A stretch of 64,000 nt of DNA from Corynebacterium pygosceleis (lineage in GTDB: Bacteria; Actinomycetota; Actinomycetes; Mycobacteriales; Mycobacteriaceae): positions 682,001 to 746,000 of the forward strand of contig NZ_JAENIQ020000001.1 in the NCBI RefSeq assembly GCF_016595275.2, given 5' to 3'. Under the pieces are notes generated by a model, which made no database searches, had not been told where the DNA came from, and saw only the letters and a list, made by a program, of their open reading frames with translations. Each line of letters begins with the position of its first letter. Position 1 is the stretch's first letter. This document shows, piece after piece, positions 9,163 through 19,077 of the stretch. The position numbers and the translations under genes were made by a program.

Positions 9163-11868
9163 TCAGTCCCCCGTGCCCCTGAGGCGCCGCACGATCCTGG
9201 TCCGGATGAGGCGGACGATGAGTGTGATGACCAGCAGCCCGATGAGCAGGCGACCGAGGAGGCCGATCAGCGGGCCCTGGGTCTGCACGGTGATCTCGAC
9301 CGGATCACTGACCACCGATCCCTGTGAACCGGACAGACGGAGCACCAGGGTCACCTGGTCGGGTCGGGTCGGGAGATCAGCGGTCATCTGGGTCATGATG
9401 GAACCCTTGGCGGGAATCCAGAGCTGTTCCGGTACATGCACGACACTGCCGGGGGGCCCCTGGTAGCTGATACGGCCGTCGACGGGCAGCGGCAGACCGT
9501 TCCGTGCGACGATCAGCAGCGGTGAGGACTGGGACACCCTGGTGTAGACGTACCCCGGGGGGAGAAGGGCGACGGAGGACTGGAGTTTCTCCAGCATCTC
9601 CCGGTTCAGCGTGAACAGATGGTCGGCACGCTCCGTCGCCGCCGCGTACCCCTCCGCGTTCCGTCGCCCGATGACGGTGAGACCGCGCAACAGATCGAGC
9701 ATGAGCGGACGCATGAACTCATAGCGGGTGAGTGCGATACCCGGATCATTCACCATCAGCTGGGTGAGATCGTTCATGTAGTTCGACTGCTGTGCCGCGG
9801 CGAGGATCTCCCGGTCGGACGGCACCGACGGATCCGGGAAGGGGGCCCCGAACCGGCGTGATCCCGTGTCCCCGGTCCCGGGCGGCACGGACCGGTCCAG
9901 TACCGTCCGGGTGTCCGGGTCCGGTGTCGTCGCCTCATGCAGGGACAGGGGTCTGGCCCGTCCGGAGCTGAGCAGATCCGCCACGGTACCGAGCAGAGCC
10001 GCACTGTCCGACGGTGAGGCCGGGGCGACGGGTGGGACGATGATGACCGGTTCCGGTGGTGTGACGGACTGCCCCTCCTCAGCTCCGGGGGCACCTTCCC
10101 CGGAGGGTGCCGTCGTGCGTGCGGCATCGACGGCGAGGCGGATCGCCGTGATCCCGGTCGTGAGCCTGGCCGGACCGGAGTCCAGGTTCGGATCGTGCCG
10201 TGTCTCCGGGTTGCTGTAGCCGACGGTCAACGGTTCCGGGCCCGTCGCCGCGAGGGTGGCCGCCAGTGAACCCTGATACGTCACCCCGGTCACCCCGGGC
10301 CCGAGCCCCGCGAATCGACCCCGGACGGGAGCGTCCCACACACTGTTGTCAGTCACGAGAACCCGGACTCCGTTCGCCGGCGTCGGCAGAGGTTCCCGGG
10401 GGTACGGATCGGGCATGGTCGGATCCTCGAGCGCGGCGGTGTCCGTGGGCCGCCGGACGGTGGGGAGACCCTCCCGTTGGAGCGCCTCCCAGGCCGATTC
10501 CGGATCGTCGACACCGGTTTCGGTGGTGGTGTCGGCGAGCGGCAGCCAGTCGGTCGTCGATCCGGTGACGTACCCGGACAACGGAATCACCAGATTCCGT
10601 TCGGGTTCCGTGCCCAGTACCTCCGCGACAACGGACGTACCCCGGGTCAGAGCCTCGCGGATCAGCCACTGGTTGCCTGTCCGGGTGACCGCGTTGATGT
10701 CCGCCCCGGCCCACGGCAGGGCGACGGTACAGCCCTGCTCCGCAGCCGTCCGCAGCCGTTCCAGCCAGTTGGCGGCGGCGACCGTGCCGGAGCCCGCCTG
10801 TTCCGGCCGCGGGGAATCCGAGTCCGCACGCCAACTGTCCCGGAGACGTGGTGTCCCGGCCACCGGGCTCGGACGTTCCGTGGTCACCGTGTAGCCGTCC
10901 CGCATCCGGTCGACGACCTCGATGAGTTGGGGATCGAGCGCCAGACATGTCGCGTCCCGGAGCGCGGTACCCGCCTCCCCGGAGGTGGCGTCGACGTAGG
11001 CGTCGAGGAGTTGGTCGAGCCTGCCACCCTCCTCCAGTTGTTCGGCGAGGTCGTCGTCCTCGAGGAGGAGGGGGGCCCGTAACGGCGCCTCCCCAGTCTC
11101 CCCCGCCACGAGACCGGTACGGGCGGTGAGCGGCCACAGCATCGTCACCCCGGGGACCTCCACCCGGTCCCCCTCGGGGGCGGGGGTGTGCGGTCGTCCC
11201 GTCTCGGGGCCGGTGACCGACAGGAGGAAACGCTCCGACGTCAGATAGCTGACGATGCCGGTACCCGGCCGGCCGTTCAGGTTCACCATCACGGGATACA
11301 CACCGGGTGCAGCGATGTCCAGACCTCCCGCCGACGTCGGGTCCGTGTCCACGGGCAGGGATACCGTGACCTGTTCACCGGGCCGGAGCGGACCGGGTAC
11401 ATCGGTGAAGGGGCCGGTGTACCCGTAGGCGGACTGGTCATCCGTCAGCGCGACCCTCGCGGCCGCCGTGTCCGGTACACCGGCGGCACGCTGGATGCGG
11501 AGTGACAGTTCATCCACCACTTCCTCGGAGTGGTTCACGACGGTCACACCGACCAGCTGCCGTGAACCCAGTTCCACGGCCCCGACGGGAGCGGTCAGTC
11601 TCACCTCCACCCCACTGGTCGCATCGTTCTCACGGATGGAGGGATTCCTCCACCCGTCCGCGGGACCGGCGACCAACGGGTGCTCCCGGTGAATCTGCGC
11701 ACCGGCTACCGGAAGAGGACCGGAAGGTCCCACGGGAGCTGCGGTGACGAGTGCGGCGGCGAGGACCGCCCCGGTCAGGGCACGCACCCGTCGGACACGC
11801 CTGTGTCCCGGGCGTCCCACGGCGGGACCCGACGCCGGGGAACGGGGAAATTCGGACAGAATCGTCAC
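9163..11868 (-). CDS. DUF6049-family secreted, membrane-anchored protein
   Basis: 901 aa from a GTG that overlaps the NUDIX stop codon by four bases (GTGA), with GAGAGG upstream. The longer ATG frame from 11934 would run 70 bp into the NUDIX gene. N-terminal export signal after an Arg-rich stretch, a large extracytoplasmic region, and one C-terminal membrane segment followed by a basic tail ([10 protein letters not shown]). It is the counterpart of Rv3909, always next to murJ in actinobacteria. No catalytic motif recognised. Its lasting linkage to murJ suggests an envelope role. Biochemical function unknown. Confidence 0.88.
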   Translation of the reverse strand: MTILSEFPRSPASGPAVGRPGHRRVRRVRALTGAVLAAALVTAAPVGPSGPLPVAGAQIHREHPLVAGPADGWRNPSIRENDATSGVEVRLTAPVGAVELGSRQLVGVTVVNHSEEVVDELSLRIQRAAGVPDTAAARVALTDDQSAYGYTGPFTDVPGPLRPGEQVTVSLPVDTDPTSAGGLDIAAPGVYPVMVNLNGRPGTGIVSYLTSERFLLSVTGPETGRPHTPAPEGDRVEVPGVTMLWPLTARTGLVAGETGEAPLRAPLLLEDDDLAEQLEEGGRLDQLLDAYVDATSGEAGTALRDATCLALDPQLIEVVDRMRDGYTVTTERPSPVAGTPRLRDSWRADSDSPRPEQAGSGTVAAANWLERLRTAAEQGCTVALPWAGADINAVTRTGNQWLIREALTRGTSVVAEVLGTEPERNLVIPLSGYVTGSTTDWLPLADTTTETGVDDPESAWEALQREGLPTVRRPTDTAALEDPTMPDPYPREPLPTPANGVRVLVTDNSVWDAPVRGRFAGLGPGVTGVTYQGSLAATLAATGPEPLTVGYSNPETRHDPNLDSGPARLTTGITAIRLAVDAARTTAPSGEGAPGAEEGQSVTPPEPVIIVPPVAPASPSDSAALLGTVADLLSSGRARPLSLHEATTPDPDTRTVLDRSVPPGTGDTGSRRFGAPFPDPSVPSDREILAAAQQSNYMNDLTQLMVNDPGIALTRYEFMRPLMLDLLRGLTVIGRRNAEGYAAATERADHLFTLNREMLEKLQSSVALLPPGYVYTRVSQSSPLLIVARNGLPLPVDGRISYQGPPGSVVHVPEQLWIPAKGSIMTQMTADLPTRPDQVTLVLRLSGSQGSVVSDPVEITVQTQGPLIGLLGRLLIGLLVITLIVRLIRTRIVRRLRGTGD

Positions 11869-12890
11869 CGGGGGGTCCCTCTCCCCTCCGACTTTTCCCG
11901 TCGTGCGAGGTCCGGGAGCATGTCGTGGGCGCAACGCGCCAACTTACGCTCATCGGCGTAGGCGAGACGTTCGATGAGTTCGCTGGCGGGAACCCAGGTC
12001 ACCTCCGTCACCTCGGGATCCTCGTCGTTGAGATCCCCGTCCAGGTAGCGGAGGAGATGGTGGTGCACCGTCTTGTGGATCCGCACCCCGTCGGACACGA
12101 ACCAGTAGTCGATGACACCGAGCTCGGCGAACACCTCACCGGAGATGCCGGTTTCCTCCCACACCTCACGTTCAGCCGTCGCCGCACGCCCCTCACCCGG
12201 TTCCACGTGCCCCTTGGGCATCGACCAGAGAAGTCTGCCGCGACGGTCCAGGCGACCGATCAACGCGACATAGATCCTCCGCAGATCCACGGAACCGTCA
12301 TCCTGCACGGCCTCGGCGAGACCAGACACGACGAGTCCGCCCGCCGAGGTCTCGTCATTGGTCTGCATCCGGGGGCGCTGGGTGTGTGCACGCTGCGGCG
12401 AACCCGGACGGGAACGCCGACCTCCCTTACGGTTACGGGCACCGCCGTCACGCCGCCGTCCACTCCCCCGGTCCGCCGTATCCCCGGTCCTGGTGGTGGA
12501 CTTCTCCACGGGGGACGCCGTCGTCCTCTGTCCGGATTTCTGCGCACCGGAACCGGGGTCGCGGGAGTCCGATTCCGTCCCCTTCGTCTGAACGGTGTTC
12601 GCCTTCCTGCCCCGCCCACGTCGCCGCCGACGTGGGCGTCGGCGGCCGGAACCGGTCGGGCCCGTGTCACCTGAGGCGTCGGACGGGCCTGATGCCGCCG
12701 CCGACCCGGCCCCACCGGATCCCGGTGCGGCTTTCGGGGTGCCTCCGGCCCGGCCACCGGAATTGTCTGATCCGGCGGCCGTGCCGGTCGTGTCATTCTG
12801 GCCGGTGCGGCCGTGCGAGCGACGTCGCCGACGGCCGCGCCGGCGACGTCCGGGCTGCTTCTCGGCCTGCTGCCGCTCGCTGTCGCTCAT
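11865..12890 (-). CDS. NUDIX hydrolase with a long Arg-rich N-terminal tail
   Basis: 341 aa. Residues 1-175 are low-complexity Arg/Gly/Ser/Thr with several poly-Arg runs ([12 protein letters not shown]), the kind of tail that binds nucleic acid or ribosomes. Residues 183-325 form the NUDIX domain with a complete box at about 227-249 (G-x5-E-x7-REVWEETG). NUDIX enzymes hydrolyse nucleoside diphosphates linked to another group. The syntenic Rv3908 is called MutT4. The ATG at 12890 is chosen because anything upstream is antisense to cca. Translationally coupled to the DUF6049 gene. Substrate cannot be read from sequence. Confidence 0.9.
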   Translation of the reverse strand: MSDSERQQAEKQPGRRRRGRRRRRSHGRTGQNDTTGTAAGSDNSGGRAGGTPKAAPGSGGAGSAAASGPSDASGDTGPTGSGRRRPRRRRRGRGRKANTVQTKGTESDSRDPGSGAQKSGQRTTASPVEKSTTRTGDTADRGSGRRRDGGARNRKGGRRSRPGSPQRAHTQRPRMQTNDETSAGGLVVSGLAEAVQDDGSVDLRRIYVALIGRLDRRGRLLWSMPKGHVEPGEGRAATAEREVWEETGISGEVFAELGVIDYWFVSDGVRIHKTVHHHLLRYLDGDLNDEDPEVTEVTWVPASELIERLAYADERKLARCAHDMLPDLARREKSEGRGTPR

Positions 12891-13030
12891 ATCCCATGAT
12901 CGTAACCCGCCGGACACCGGCGTGGTACTCCGACCCACCGCGACCTGCATCCCCACGGTCCACCGGTGGTTCGATCCGGTCCCTCCGTCACCCTCCGGCG
13001 GTACGGTGTCGGGGGTGTCCCGCCGACGGG

Positions 13031-13043
13031 TAGACTCGGCCGG
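13031..13043 (+). promoter_or_regulatory. -10 element for leaderless cca transcript
   Basis: TAGACT lies seven bases before the GTG start of cca, which places the transcript start on or next to the start codon. No Shine-Dalgarno sequence is present. Confidence 0.6.
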
Positions 13044-14564
13044 GTGAAAAACGAGGAAGCAACTGGACACTCCCGCCCGCATCCCGGTACCGGTACCGGT
13101 GCGGTGTCCGCGCTCGCCCGGGCGGAGAAGGCCATCGCCGGCCTGGCCCCCGTGCTGCTGCCTCTGGCGCAACGTTTCGCGGAACACGGCGCACCCCTCT
13201 ACCTTGTCGGGGGCTCCGTCCGTGACGCACTGCTCGGGCGACTCGGCACCGATCTCGACTTCACCACCCCCGCCCGCCCGGACCTGGTCCGGGCGATCCT
13301 GGACGGTTACGCCGACATCGTGTGGGACACCGGCATCGATTTCGGGACCCTCTCCGCCGAGAAGGACGGGCAGCAGATCGAGATCACCACATTCCGGTCC
13401 GACACCTATGACGGGCAGAGCCGCAACCCCGAGGTCATCTACGGTGACACACTCGACGGGGATCTGATCCGACGCGACTTCAAGGTCAATGCGATGGCCG
13501 TCGAGCTGTCTGCTGACGGATCCTTCCGGTTCCATGACCCCGTCGGTGGTCTCGCCGACCTCGCACAGGGGGTCCTCGACACCCCGGCGACCCCGGAACA
13601 GAGTTTCAATGATGATCCCCTGCGGATGCTGCGTGCCGCCCGGTTCGTGGCCCAACTGGACTTCCGGCCCTCTGAGCGGGTGCACGCGGCGATGTCGGCG
13701 ATGTCCGGGCAGATCGGCCGCATCACCGTGGAGCGGGTCCGGGCGGAACTCGACAAGATGATGCTGGGCACCGTTCCGTGGCTCGGCATCGACCTGATGG
13801 TCGACACCGGGATCGCCGACGTCATCTTCCCGGAGATCCCGGCACTCCGTCTCACCCAGGATGAGCACCGTCAACACAAGGACGTCTACGCCCACTCCCT
13901 CCAGGTGCTCCGTCAGGTGATGGAGAAGGAGGAAGACGGTCCGGACCTCGTTCTCCGGTGGGCCGCTCTACTGCACGACATCGGAAAGCCCGACACCCGG
14001 GCCTTCAACGGGGACGGCGCCGTCACCTTCCACCAGCATGAGGTGGTGGGCGCGAAACTCGCCCGCCGACGTCTCCGCACCCTGAAATATCCGAAACACA
14101 TCATCAACGAGGTTAACCAGCTCGTCTTTCTCCACATGCGGTTCCACGGGTACGGGGAGAGCAGCTGGACCGATTCCGCCGTTCGCCGTTACGTCACCGA
14201 CGCCGGTGACCAGCTTCCGCGACTGCACAAACTCGTCCGGGCGGATGTGACCACCCGTAACCGGCGCAAAGCGGAGCGTCTCGCCCGCACCTACGACCAT
14301 CTCGAGGAACGGATCGCGGAGATCGGGGAGAAGGAGGACCTCGCCCGGGTCCGGCCCGACCTGGACGGCAACGAGATCATGCGGCTGCTCGACATCTCTC
14401 CGGGCCCCGAGGTCGGTCAGGCCTGGTCATTCCTGAAGGAGCTGCGCCTGGAACGCGGCCCCCTCGAGCACGATGAAGCGGTGGAGGCACTTCTCGCCTG
14501 GTGGAACAGGGAGAAGGGGCTTCCGGCAACCCCGGACACGACGGAGGACCGAGACAATGAGTGA
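13044..14564 (+). CDS. cca: CCA tRNA nucleotidyltransferase
   Basis: 506-aa enzyme that adds or repairs the 3'-CCA end of tRNAs. N-terminal nucleotidyltransferase motif [10 protein letters not shown] followed by the metal-binding DLD, neck and body helices, then an HD domain (LHDIGKP). Matches actinobacterial PcnA/Cca at the conserved position divergent from the NUDIX gene. The GTG at 13044 is chosen over the ATG at 12966 because the extra 26 residues are unlike the family and a TAGACT -10 box sits inside that stretch. Ends with an 8-bp overlap into the yqgE start. Confidence 0.95.
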   Translation: MKNEEATGHSRPHPGTGTGAVSALARAEKAIAGLAPVLLPLAQRFAEHGAPLYLVGGSVRDALLGRLGTDLDFTTPARPDLVRAILDGYADIVWDTGIDFGTLSAEKDGQQIEITTFRSDTYDGQSRNPEVIYGDTLDGDLIRRDFKVNAMAVELSADGSFRFHDPVGGLADLAQGVLDTPATPEQSFNDDPLRMLRAARFVAQLDFRPSERVHAAMSAMSGQIGRITVERVRAELDKMMLGTVPWLGIDLMVDTGIADVIFPEIPALRLTQDEHRQHKDVYAHSLQVLRQVMEKEEDGPDLVLRWAALLHDIGKPDTRAFNGDGAVTFHQHEVVGAKLARRRLRTLKYPKHIINEVNQLVFLHMRFHGYGESSWTDSAVRRYVTDAGDQLPRLHKLVRADVTTRNRRKAERLARTYDHLEERIAEIGEKEDLARVRPDLDGNEIMRLLDISPGPEVGQAWSFLKELRLERGPLEHDEAVEALLAWWNREKGLPATPDTTEDRDNE

Positions 14565-15162
14565 GCTTTTCGGGGACCGGCTCTTCAACGCTCTGGAGCG
14601 CACCGATCCCGCGCCCGGCATGCTTCTCGTCGCGGCTCCCGGTCTCGTGGCGGGTGAGTTCACGCGGAGCGTGGTGCTCATCATCGAGCACGGTGACGCC
14701 GGAACCTTCGGCGTCAATCTCGTCGCCCGCAGTGAACTGTCCGTCGACGAGGTCATGCCCGAGTGGCTCGGGATCACGGCGAAACCGAAGGCGTTGTACG
14801 TCGGTGGGCCGTTGGCCCGGGACACCGTGCTCTGTGTCGGCGTGATGAAGAACGGTGTGGACCCGGCCGACACCCCCCGGTTGACCCGTTGCGCCAACCG
14901 CATCGTCTACGTCAACGGTGCAGCGGACCCCGCGGAGCTCGCGTCACAGGTTGACGGCGTCAGGTTGTTCGCCGGATACGCGGAGTGGGGACCGGGCCAG
15001 CTCCACGAGGAGATTGAACGGGGAGACTGGTACATCGCCCCCGCTCTCCCCGGCGACATTCTGGCACCGGGTCCGGCGGATCTCTGGAGCGACGTCATGC
15101 GTCGTCAGGCGGCACCTCTCCCCGCCTTCGCCACCTTCCCCGTTGACCCGAGAGACAACTGA
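14557..15162 (+). CDS. YqgE/AlgH family (UPF0301, DUF179) protein
   Basis: 201 aa, one DUF179 domain: N-terminal PGMLLVAAP and SVVLIIEHGDAGTFGVNL, then YVGGPL and the late FAGYAEWGPGQLHEEI motif typical of the family. No membrane segments. Molecular role unknown across bacteria. It overlaps the end of cca by eight bases with GAGGACCGAG ahead of the ATG, so it is translationally coupled. The ATG at 14557 gives standard length. Confidence 0.92.
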   Translation: MSELFGDRLFNALERTDPAPGMLLVAAPGLVAGEFTRSVVLIIEHGDAGTFGVNLVARSELSVDEVMPEWLGITAKPKALYVGGPLARDTVLCVGVMKNGVDPADTPRLTRCANRIVYVNGAADPAELASQVDGVRLFAGYAEWGPGQLHEEIERGDWYIAPALPGDILAPGPADLWSDVMRRQAAPLPAFATFPVDPRDN

Positions 15163-15191
15163 CGGGCCGGAACAGTGCCCCGACCCGTCGA

Positions 15192-15207
15192 TGTTTCACG
15201 TGAAACC
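15192..15207. promoter_or_regulatory. parS site (15/16)
   Basis: TGTTTCACGTGAAACC, one mismatch to the canonical palindrome, in the short gap between converging yqgE and the BASS symporter gene. A second inverted repeat (AACCACC-GGA-GGTGGTT) overlaps its right arm and runs to the symporter stop, so the site may double as a weak terminator. Confidence 0.85.
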
Positions 15208-15219
15208 ACCGGAGGTGGT

Positions 15220-16218
15220 TCAGACGTCGTCGACCATCCCCGGGGAGGACCCCGCGTCCGGTTTCTGCGCGGCGTGGTGTGACGCCAGGGCGGCACACAT
15301 CATCAACTGCACCTGGTGGAAGATCATCAACGGCAGGATGAGCAGGCCGAGTTCCCCGGTCCCGAAGATGACTGCCGCCATCGGCAATCCCGTGGCGAGG
15401 GACTTCTTCGTCCCGCAGAACTGAATGGCGAGCGTGTCGGCCCTGTTGAACCCCAGATGCTGTGCGCCGAACCGGGTGAGCCACAGCATGAACGCGACGA
15501 GTCCGACGGAGAACACCACCAGGATCAGCAGATCCAGCGGTGTGACCCGGGACCAGATTCCCTCCACCATGCCCGCGGAGAACGCCGAATAGACCACCAT
15601 GGTGATGGAACCGCGGTCGATGATCTTCGCCGCGGAATGGGACACGATCGATGTGACCCACGGCCGTGCGAGCTGCCCCAGGAAGAACGGCAGGAGCAGT
15701 TGAACCGCGATGTCGAGGAACACCTGACCACTGACGTGGACGTGACCGCCCCGGCTCATCAGGAGCATCACCAGCACCGGTGTGAGGACCACGCCGAGCA
15801 GATTCGACGCCGAGGCACTGATGATGGCCCCGGCGACGTTTCCCCGGGCTATCGAGGTGAACGCGACCGAGGACTGGACGGTGGACGGAACCAGCGTCAG
15901 ATACACGATCCCGAGGAACAGGCCCGTCGGAAACAGGTTCCCGAAAGGCGTGAGTGCCACACCGATCAGCGGGAAAGCGACATAGGTGAAGGCCAGGATG
16001 GTGACGTGCAGTCGCCAGTGCCGGAGACCGGCGAGAGCCTCGCCGGGTGAAAGGCGCGCACCGTAGACGAAGAACAGAAGCGCGATCGCGAGCTTCGTCG
16101 CCACCGAGAACACCGCCGCCGCCTCACCCCGGACGGGTAGAACCAGAGCGAGGAGAACGGCGAGGAGAATGAGGACGATCAGCGGGTCGATCCGCATGCG
16201 CCTGATACGACTGGGCAT
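15220..16218 (-). CDS. Bile acid:sodium symporter (BASS) family transporter
   Basis: 332 aa with about ten hydrophobic segments and the SBF-like fold, including TLVPSTVQSSVAFTSIARGN in the first half and CGTKKSLATGLPMA in the second (the two unwound crossover regions of the family). Closest by appearance to the YfeH/SBF-like branch rather than true bile acid carriers. Bacterial members move organic anions with Na+. Substrate not predictable. The ATG at 16218 lies six bases after a TAGACT -10, so the message is probably leaderless. Divergent from the MmpL gene. Confidence 0.88.
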   Translation of the reverse strand: MPSRIRRMRIDPLIVLILLAVLLALVLPVRGEAAAVFSVATKLAIALLFFVYGARLSPGEALAGLRHWRLHVTILAFTYVAFPLIGVALTPFGNLFPTGLFLGIVYLTLVPSTVQSSVAFTSIARGNVAGAIISASASNLLGVVLTPVLVMLLMSRGGHVHVSGQVFLDIAVQLLLPFFLGQLARPWVTSIVSHSAAKIIDRGSITMVVYSAFSAGMVEGIWSRVTPLDLLILVVFSVGLVAFMLWLTRFGAQHLGFNRADTLAIQFCGTKKSLATGLPMAAVIFGTGELGLLILPLMIFHQVQLMMCAALASHHAAQKPDAGSSPGMVDDV

Positions 16219-16230
16219 GGGGACAGTCTA
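16219..16230 (-). promoter_or_regulatory. -10 element for leaderless BASS transporter transcript
   Basis: TAGACT followed by six bases and then the ATG at 16218; no Shine-Dalgarno sequence. Same geometry as the cca, leuS and trp leader promoters. Confidence 0.6.
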
Positions 16231-16308
16231 GGCGGAGCGCCGGAGCCGCGGCGGCGGGGCGGACGTTCCTCTCCCCACCCCGGTGCTCTCCTGTGGAAAC
16301 ATGGACGC

Positions 16309-18453
16309 ATGAACCCCACTCATCCGGTCCACCCGGTATCCCCGGACCGAAAGGCGGGACACCGCGCGGAACCTGGACCGGGAGGTCCACCCTTCGTCAT
16401 ACGGAAAGCCGTGGGATGGGCCACCATCGTGGCCTTCCTGCTGCTTTTCGTGGGCCTGCAGTTCCTGGCCGCCGGCGCCGGAGATCCCGGCGGTGCGCCC
16501 CGGGGTCTTCCGGACACGGCCGAGTCCGCCCACGCCGGACAACTCCAGGACCGCTTCCCGGGAGGTGACAATCTGCCCGCCGTGCTGGTGTATTCCACCG
16601 GTGGCACGCTGGACTCCGACGAGTTGAACACAATCGACGGATCGGTGGAACGGCTGACGGACACGGAGCTGTCCGATGGGTGGATGCCGCGACGTGCGGG
16701 ACCGACGGTGCCGCTGTCGGAACGGGCCGCGCAGGCGACGGTCCTCCTCCCCGCCGACCTGGACGGTTTGGAGCTCAACGGCGTCGTGACCGAACTGCGG
16801 GCTTCGGCCCGGGAGGGCCTCCCTCCGGGTGTCCGGGTCGAGGTGACCGGACCCGCGGGATTCGCGGCGGACACCGCAGCGGCGTTTTCGGGGGCCAACG
16901 TCACACTTCTCGCGGTCACCGCCGTGGTGGTCGCGGTGCTGCTCATCCTCACGTACCGCTCCCCCGTTCTCTGGCTCGTCCCCCTGGTCATCGTGGCGCT
17001 GGCGGACCGGGCCGCCGCCTCCGTCACCGCCTGGCTCTCCTCGACGACGGGATGGTTCGCCAACGACGGCTCCACCGCCGGAATCACCTCGGTGCTGGTG
17101 TTCGGTGCCGGGACGAACTACGCGCTGCTGCTGGTGAGCAGGTACCGGGAGGAGTTGAGGAGACAGTCGTGCCACCGGCAGGCCCTGGGGTGTGCTCTGC
17201 GGGGTGCGACCCCGGCCATCCTGTCCTCGAACCTGACGGTCGTGCTCGCCCTGCTGACCCTGACCGCGGCGACGGTACCGGCGTTTCGGAGCCTCGGAAT
17301 CTCCAGTGCGATCGGTCTGCTGCTCGCCCTGCTCTTCGCCCTGGTTCCTCTGCCCGCGGCGTTGGCGGTGTGTGGTCGGGGGCTGTTCTGGCCGAAGATC
17401 CCCCGGGCCGACGGCCAACCGGAGACGGACGACGGAGTCTTCGGTCGGGTCGCCGCCGCAGTGGCCCGACGACCGGGAGCGGTACTCGCCGTGATGGTAC
17501 TGCTCCTCATCTGCATGGGTACGGGGCTCGCCGGTACCCGGATCGGATTGTCCGCCACCGAACAGTTCCGGACGGACTCGGAGGCTGTCGCAGGGCAGCG
17601 CACCCTCGCCGACAACGCTCCGGCGGGTGCGTCCGCACCGCTCGTCGTCATCGCGGACGCGGACGCGGTATCCGGGATCCGTGGTGAGATCAACGCACAC
17701 CCCGACCTCACCGTTCTCGGTCCTCCGGTGAAGAGCACCGACGGGGTGCTCGCCCGCCTCACGGTTCTACCGGACGCGGAACCCTCCTCACCCCGGTCCT
17801 TCCGGTTGATCCACGAGACCCGTGACATCGCCCGCGCAGCGGATCCCGGGGCTGTGGTGGGGGGTGCCGCGGCGCGTGATCTGGACGCTCGGGACGCGAC
17901 CCTGAGGGATCTCCGCGTCTGTGTGCCACTGATCCTGCTGGTGGTGTTTCTCGTGCTGGTCGTGGTGCTGCGGGCGCTCCTCGCTCCCCTGCTGCTGCTC
18001 GCCGCGGCAGCACTGTCCACCACCTCCGCCCTCGGTGTGGGGGCCTGGATGTCCGATCACGTCTTCGGTTTCCCTGGTCTGGACGTGGCGGCGCCCCTCT
18101 ACTCCATCCTGTTCCTGGTGGCGCTCGGGATCGACTACACGGTGTTTCTCGTGCTCCGTGCCAGAGAGGAGAGTGTCGGGCGCAATGTGCGGCGCGGAAT
18201 GGTGAGGGCGGTGGGGCTCACCGGTGGGGTGATCACCTCGGCGGGGATCGTTCTGGCTGCGGTATTCGCGGTACTCGGGGTACTCCCCCTCATCACCCTC
18301 ACCCAGGTCGGTATCATCGTCGGCTTCGGGATCCTGCTCGACACCTTCCTGGTCCGGACTCTCGTTGTCCCCGCACTCTTCGAGCTCATCGGCGAGCGGA
18401 TCTGGTGGCCGGCACGGCCGGGGGAAGCTGCGGTCGCGGACATCGCGGAGTAG
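16309..18453 (+). CDS. MMPL-family RND transporter
   Basis: 714 aa: two repeats, each with one membrane helix, an extracytoplasmic domain and five further helices. The second repeat carries GIDYTVFLVLRAREE, with the Asp-Tyr pair of the proton relay. The equivalent place in the first repeat reads GAGTNYALLLVSRYREEL, Asn where most family members have Asp. MmpL proteins export lipids, mycolates or drugs by proton motive force. No partner gene adjoins it, so the substrate is unknown. A large hairpin follows the stop. Confidence 0.92.
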   Translation: MNPTHPVHPVSPDRKAGHRAEPGPGGPPFVIRKAVGWATIVAFLLLFVGLQFLAAGAGDPGGAPRGLPDTAESAHAGQLQDRFPGGDNLPAVLVYSTGGTLDSDELNTIDGSVERLTDTELSDGWMPRRAGPTVPLSERAAQATVLLPADLDGLELNGVVTELRASAREGLPPGVRVEVTGPAGFAADTAAAFSGANVTLLAVTAVVVAVLLILTYRSPVLWLVPLVIVALADRAAASVTAWLSSTTGWFANDGSTAGITSVLVFGAGTNYALLLVSRYREELRRQSCHRQALGCALRGATPAILSSNLTVVLALLTLTAATVPAFRSLGISSAIGLLLALLFALVPLPAALAVCGRGLFWPKIPRADGQPETDDGVFGRVAAAVARRPGAVLAVMVLLLICMGTGLAGTRIGLSATEQFRTDSEAVAGQRTLADNAPAGASAPLVVIADADAVSGIRGEINAHPDLTVLGPPVKSTDGVLARLTVLPDAEPSSPRSFRLIHETRDIARAADPGAVVGGAAARDLDARDATLRDLRVCVPLILLVVFLVLVVVLRALLAPLLLLAAAALSTTSALGVGAWMSDHVFGFPGLDVAAPLYSILFLVALGIDYTVFLVLRAREESVGRNVRRGMVRAVGLTGGVITSAGIVLAAVFAVLGVLPLITLTQVGIIVGFGILLDTFLVRTLVVPALFELIGERIWWPARPGEAAVADIAE

Positions 18454-18458
18454 GTGAC

Positions 18459-18505
18459 ACAACGCTGAGGGCCCCGGGTCAGGTACCCGGGGCCCTCAGC
18501 GTTGT
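18459..18505. terminator. Perfect 21-bp stem-loop after the MmpL gene
   Basis: Inverted repeat with a 21-bp perfect stem (arms 18459-18479 and 18485-18505) and a five-base loop, six bases after the MmpL stop and 47 bp before the convergent Rieske stop. There is no T-run; such U-less hairpins act as bidirectional terminators in actinobacteria. Confidence 0.8.
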
Positions 18506-18525
18506 GCGGGGTGATCCTGGCGTCG

Positions 18526-18541
18526 ATTTCCACGTGAAACA
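18526..18541. promoter_or_regulatory. Degenerate parS-like site (13/16)
   Basis: ATTTCCACGTGAAACA, three mismatches on the left arm, in the gap between the MmpL terminator and the Rieske stop codon. Weak candidate. Confidence 0.4.
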
Positions 18542-18551
18542 TCGGCCGCGC

Positions 18552-18950
18552 CTAGGAGGCGGTGAGGGTGGTTCCTTCCGCGGAGAGGTCCGCGGGGTGG
18601 AGCGGATCCCGTGCGGGCCCCTCGATGACGGACCCATCCTCGATGTCGAAGACCGAGTTGTGCTTGGGGCAGCGGACCGTCGCGCCCTCGACGATGTCGA
18701 CCTTCGCGCCCTGGTGGGGGCACACCGTTGAATAGGCGTGGAAAACCCCCGATGTCGGCTGCGCGATGATGAAGTTGCCCACGACGACCGCACTTCCCAC
18801 CGGCACATCCTGTGCCTCAACGGATGCGGGCGTCTCCTTCCCTCCACACGCGGCGAGAACAGCACCGGCGAATGTTGTCGCGGTTCCGAGAAGGAACATC
18901 CGACGGCTGCAGGAAGGGTGGGTGTCCGGAGATGCACCGTGGTGGCTCAT
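18552..18950 (-). CDS. Rieske [2Fe-2S] Tat-exported lipoprotein
   Basis: 132 aa. SRRMFLLG at 15-22 is a twin-arginine signal and LAAC at 32-35 a lipobox, so it should be exported folded and lipid-anchored at Cys35. The Rieske cluster ligands are present: CPH at 77-79 and CPKH at 94-97. Length and domain resemble stand-alone ubiquinol/plastoquinol-type Rieske proteins; no oxygenase partner is nearby, so the electron partner is unknown. The ATG at 18950 has GGGAG upstream; a longer frame to 19049 exists but delays the Tat motif. A DtxR-like box lies 37-55 bp upstream. Confidence 0.88.
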   Translation of the reverse strand: MSHHGASPDTHPSCSRRMFLLGTATTFAGAVLAACGGKETPASVEAQDVPVGSAVVVGNFIIAQPTSGVFHAYSTVCPHQGAKVDIVEGATVRCPKHNSVFDIEDGSVIEGPARDPLHPADLSAEGTTLTAS

Positions 18951-18986
18951 GGTGCCAGTATCTCCCATCGGAAGAGGTGTGTCACA

Positions 18987-19005
18987 GACGGTTAGGCTCG
19001 CCTCT
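18987..19005 (-). promoter_or_regulatory. DtxR-like box upstream of Rieske lipoprotein gene
   Basis: Read on the minus strand: AGAGGCGAGCCTAACCGTC. The right half GCCTAACC is perfect and the left half keeps AGG. About 12-13 of 19 positions fit TWAGGTTAGSCTAACCTWA. Location just upstream of an iron-sulfur protein gene fits iron control, but the match is moderate. Confidence 0.45.
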
Positions 19006-19077
19006 TTCCCGGTGGGGTCGAGGGTGTCCCCCGCAGAGTCCGTACCCACCAGCCGTGGCCGGTTGACACCACCCGGG

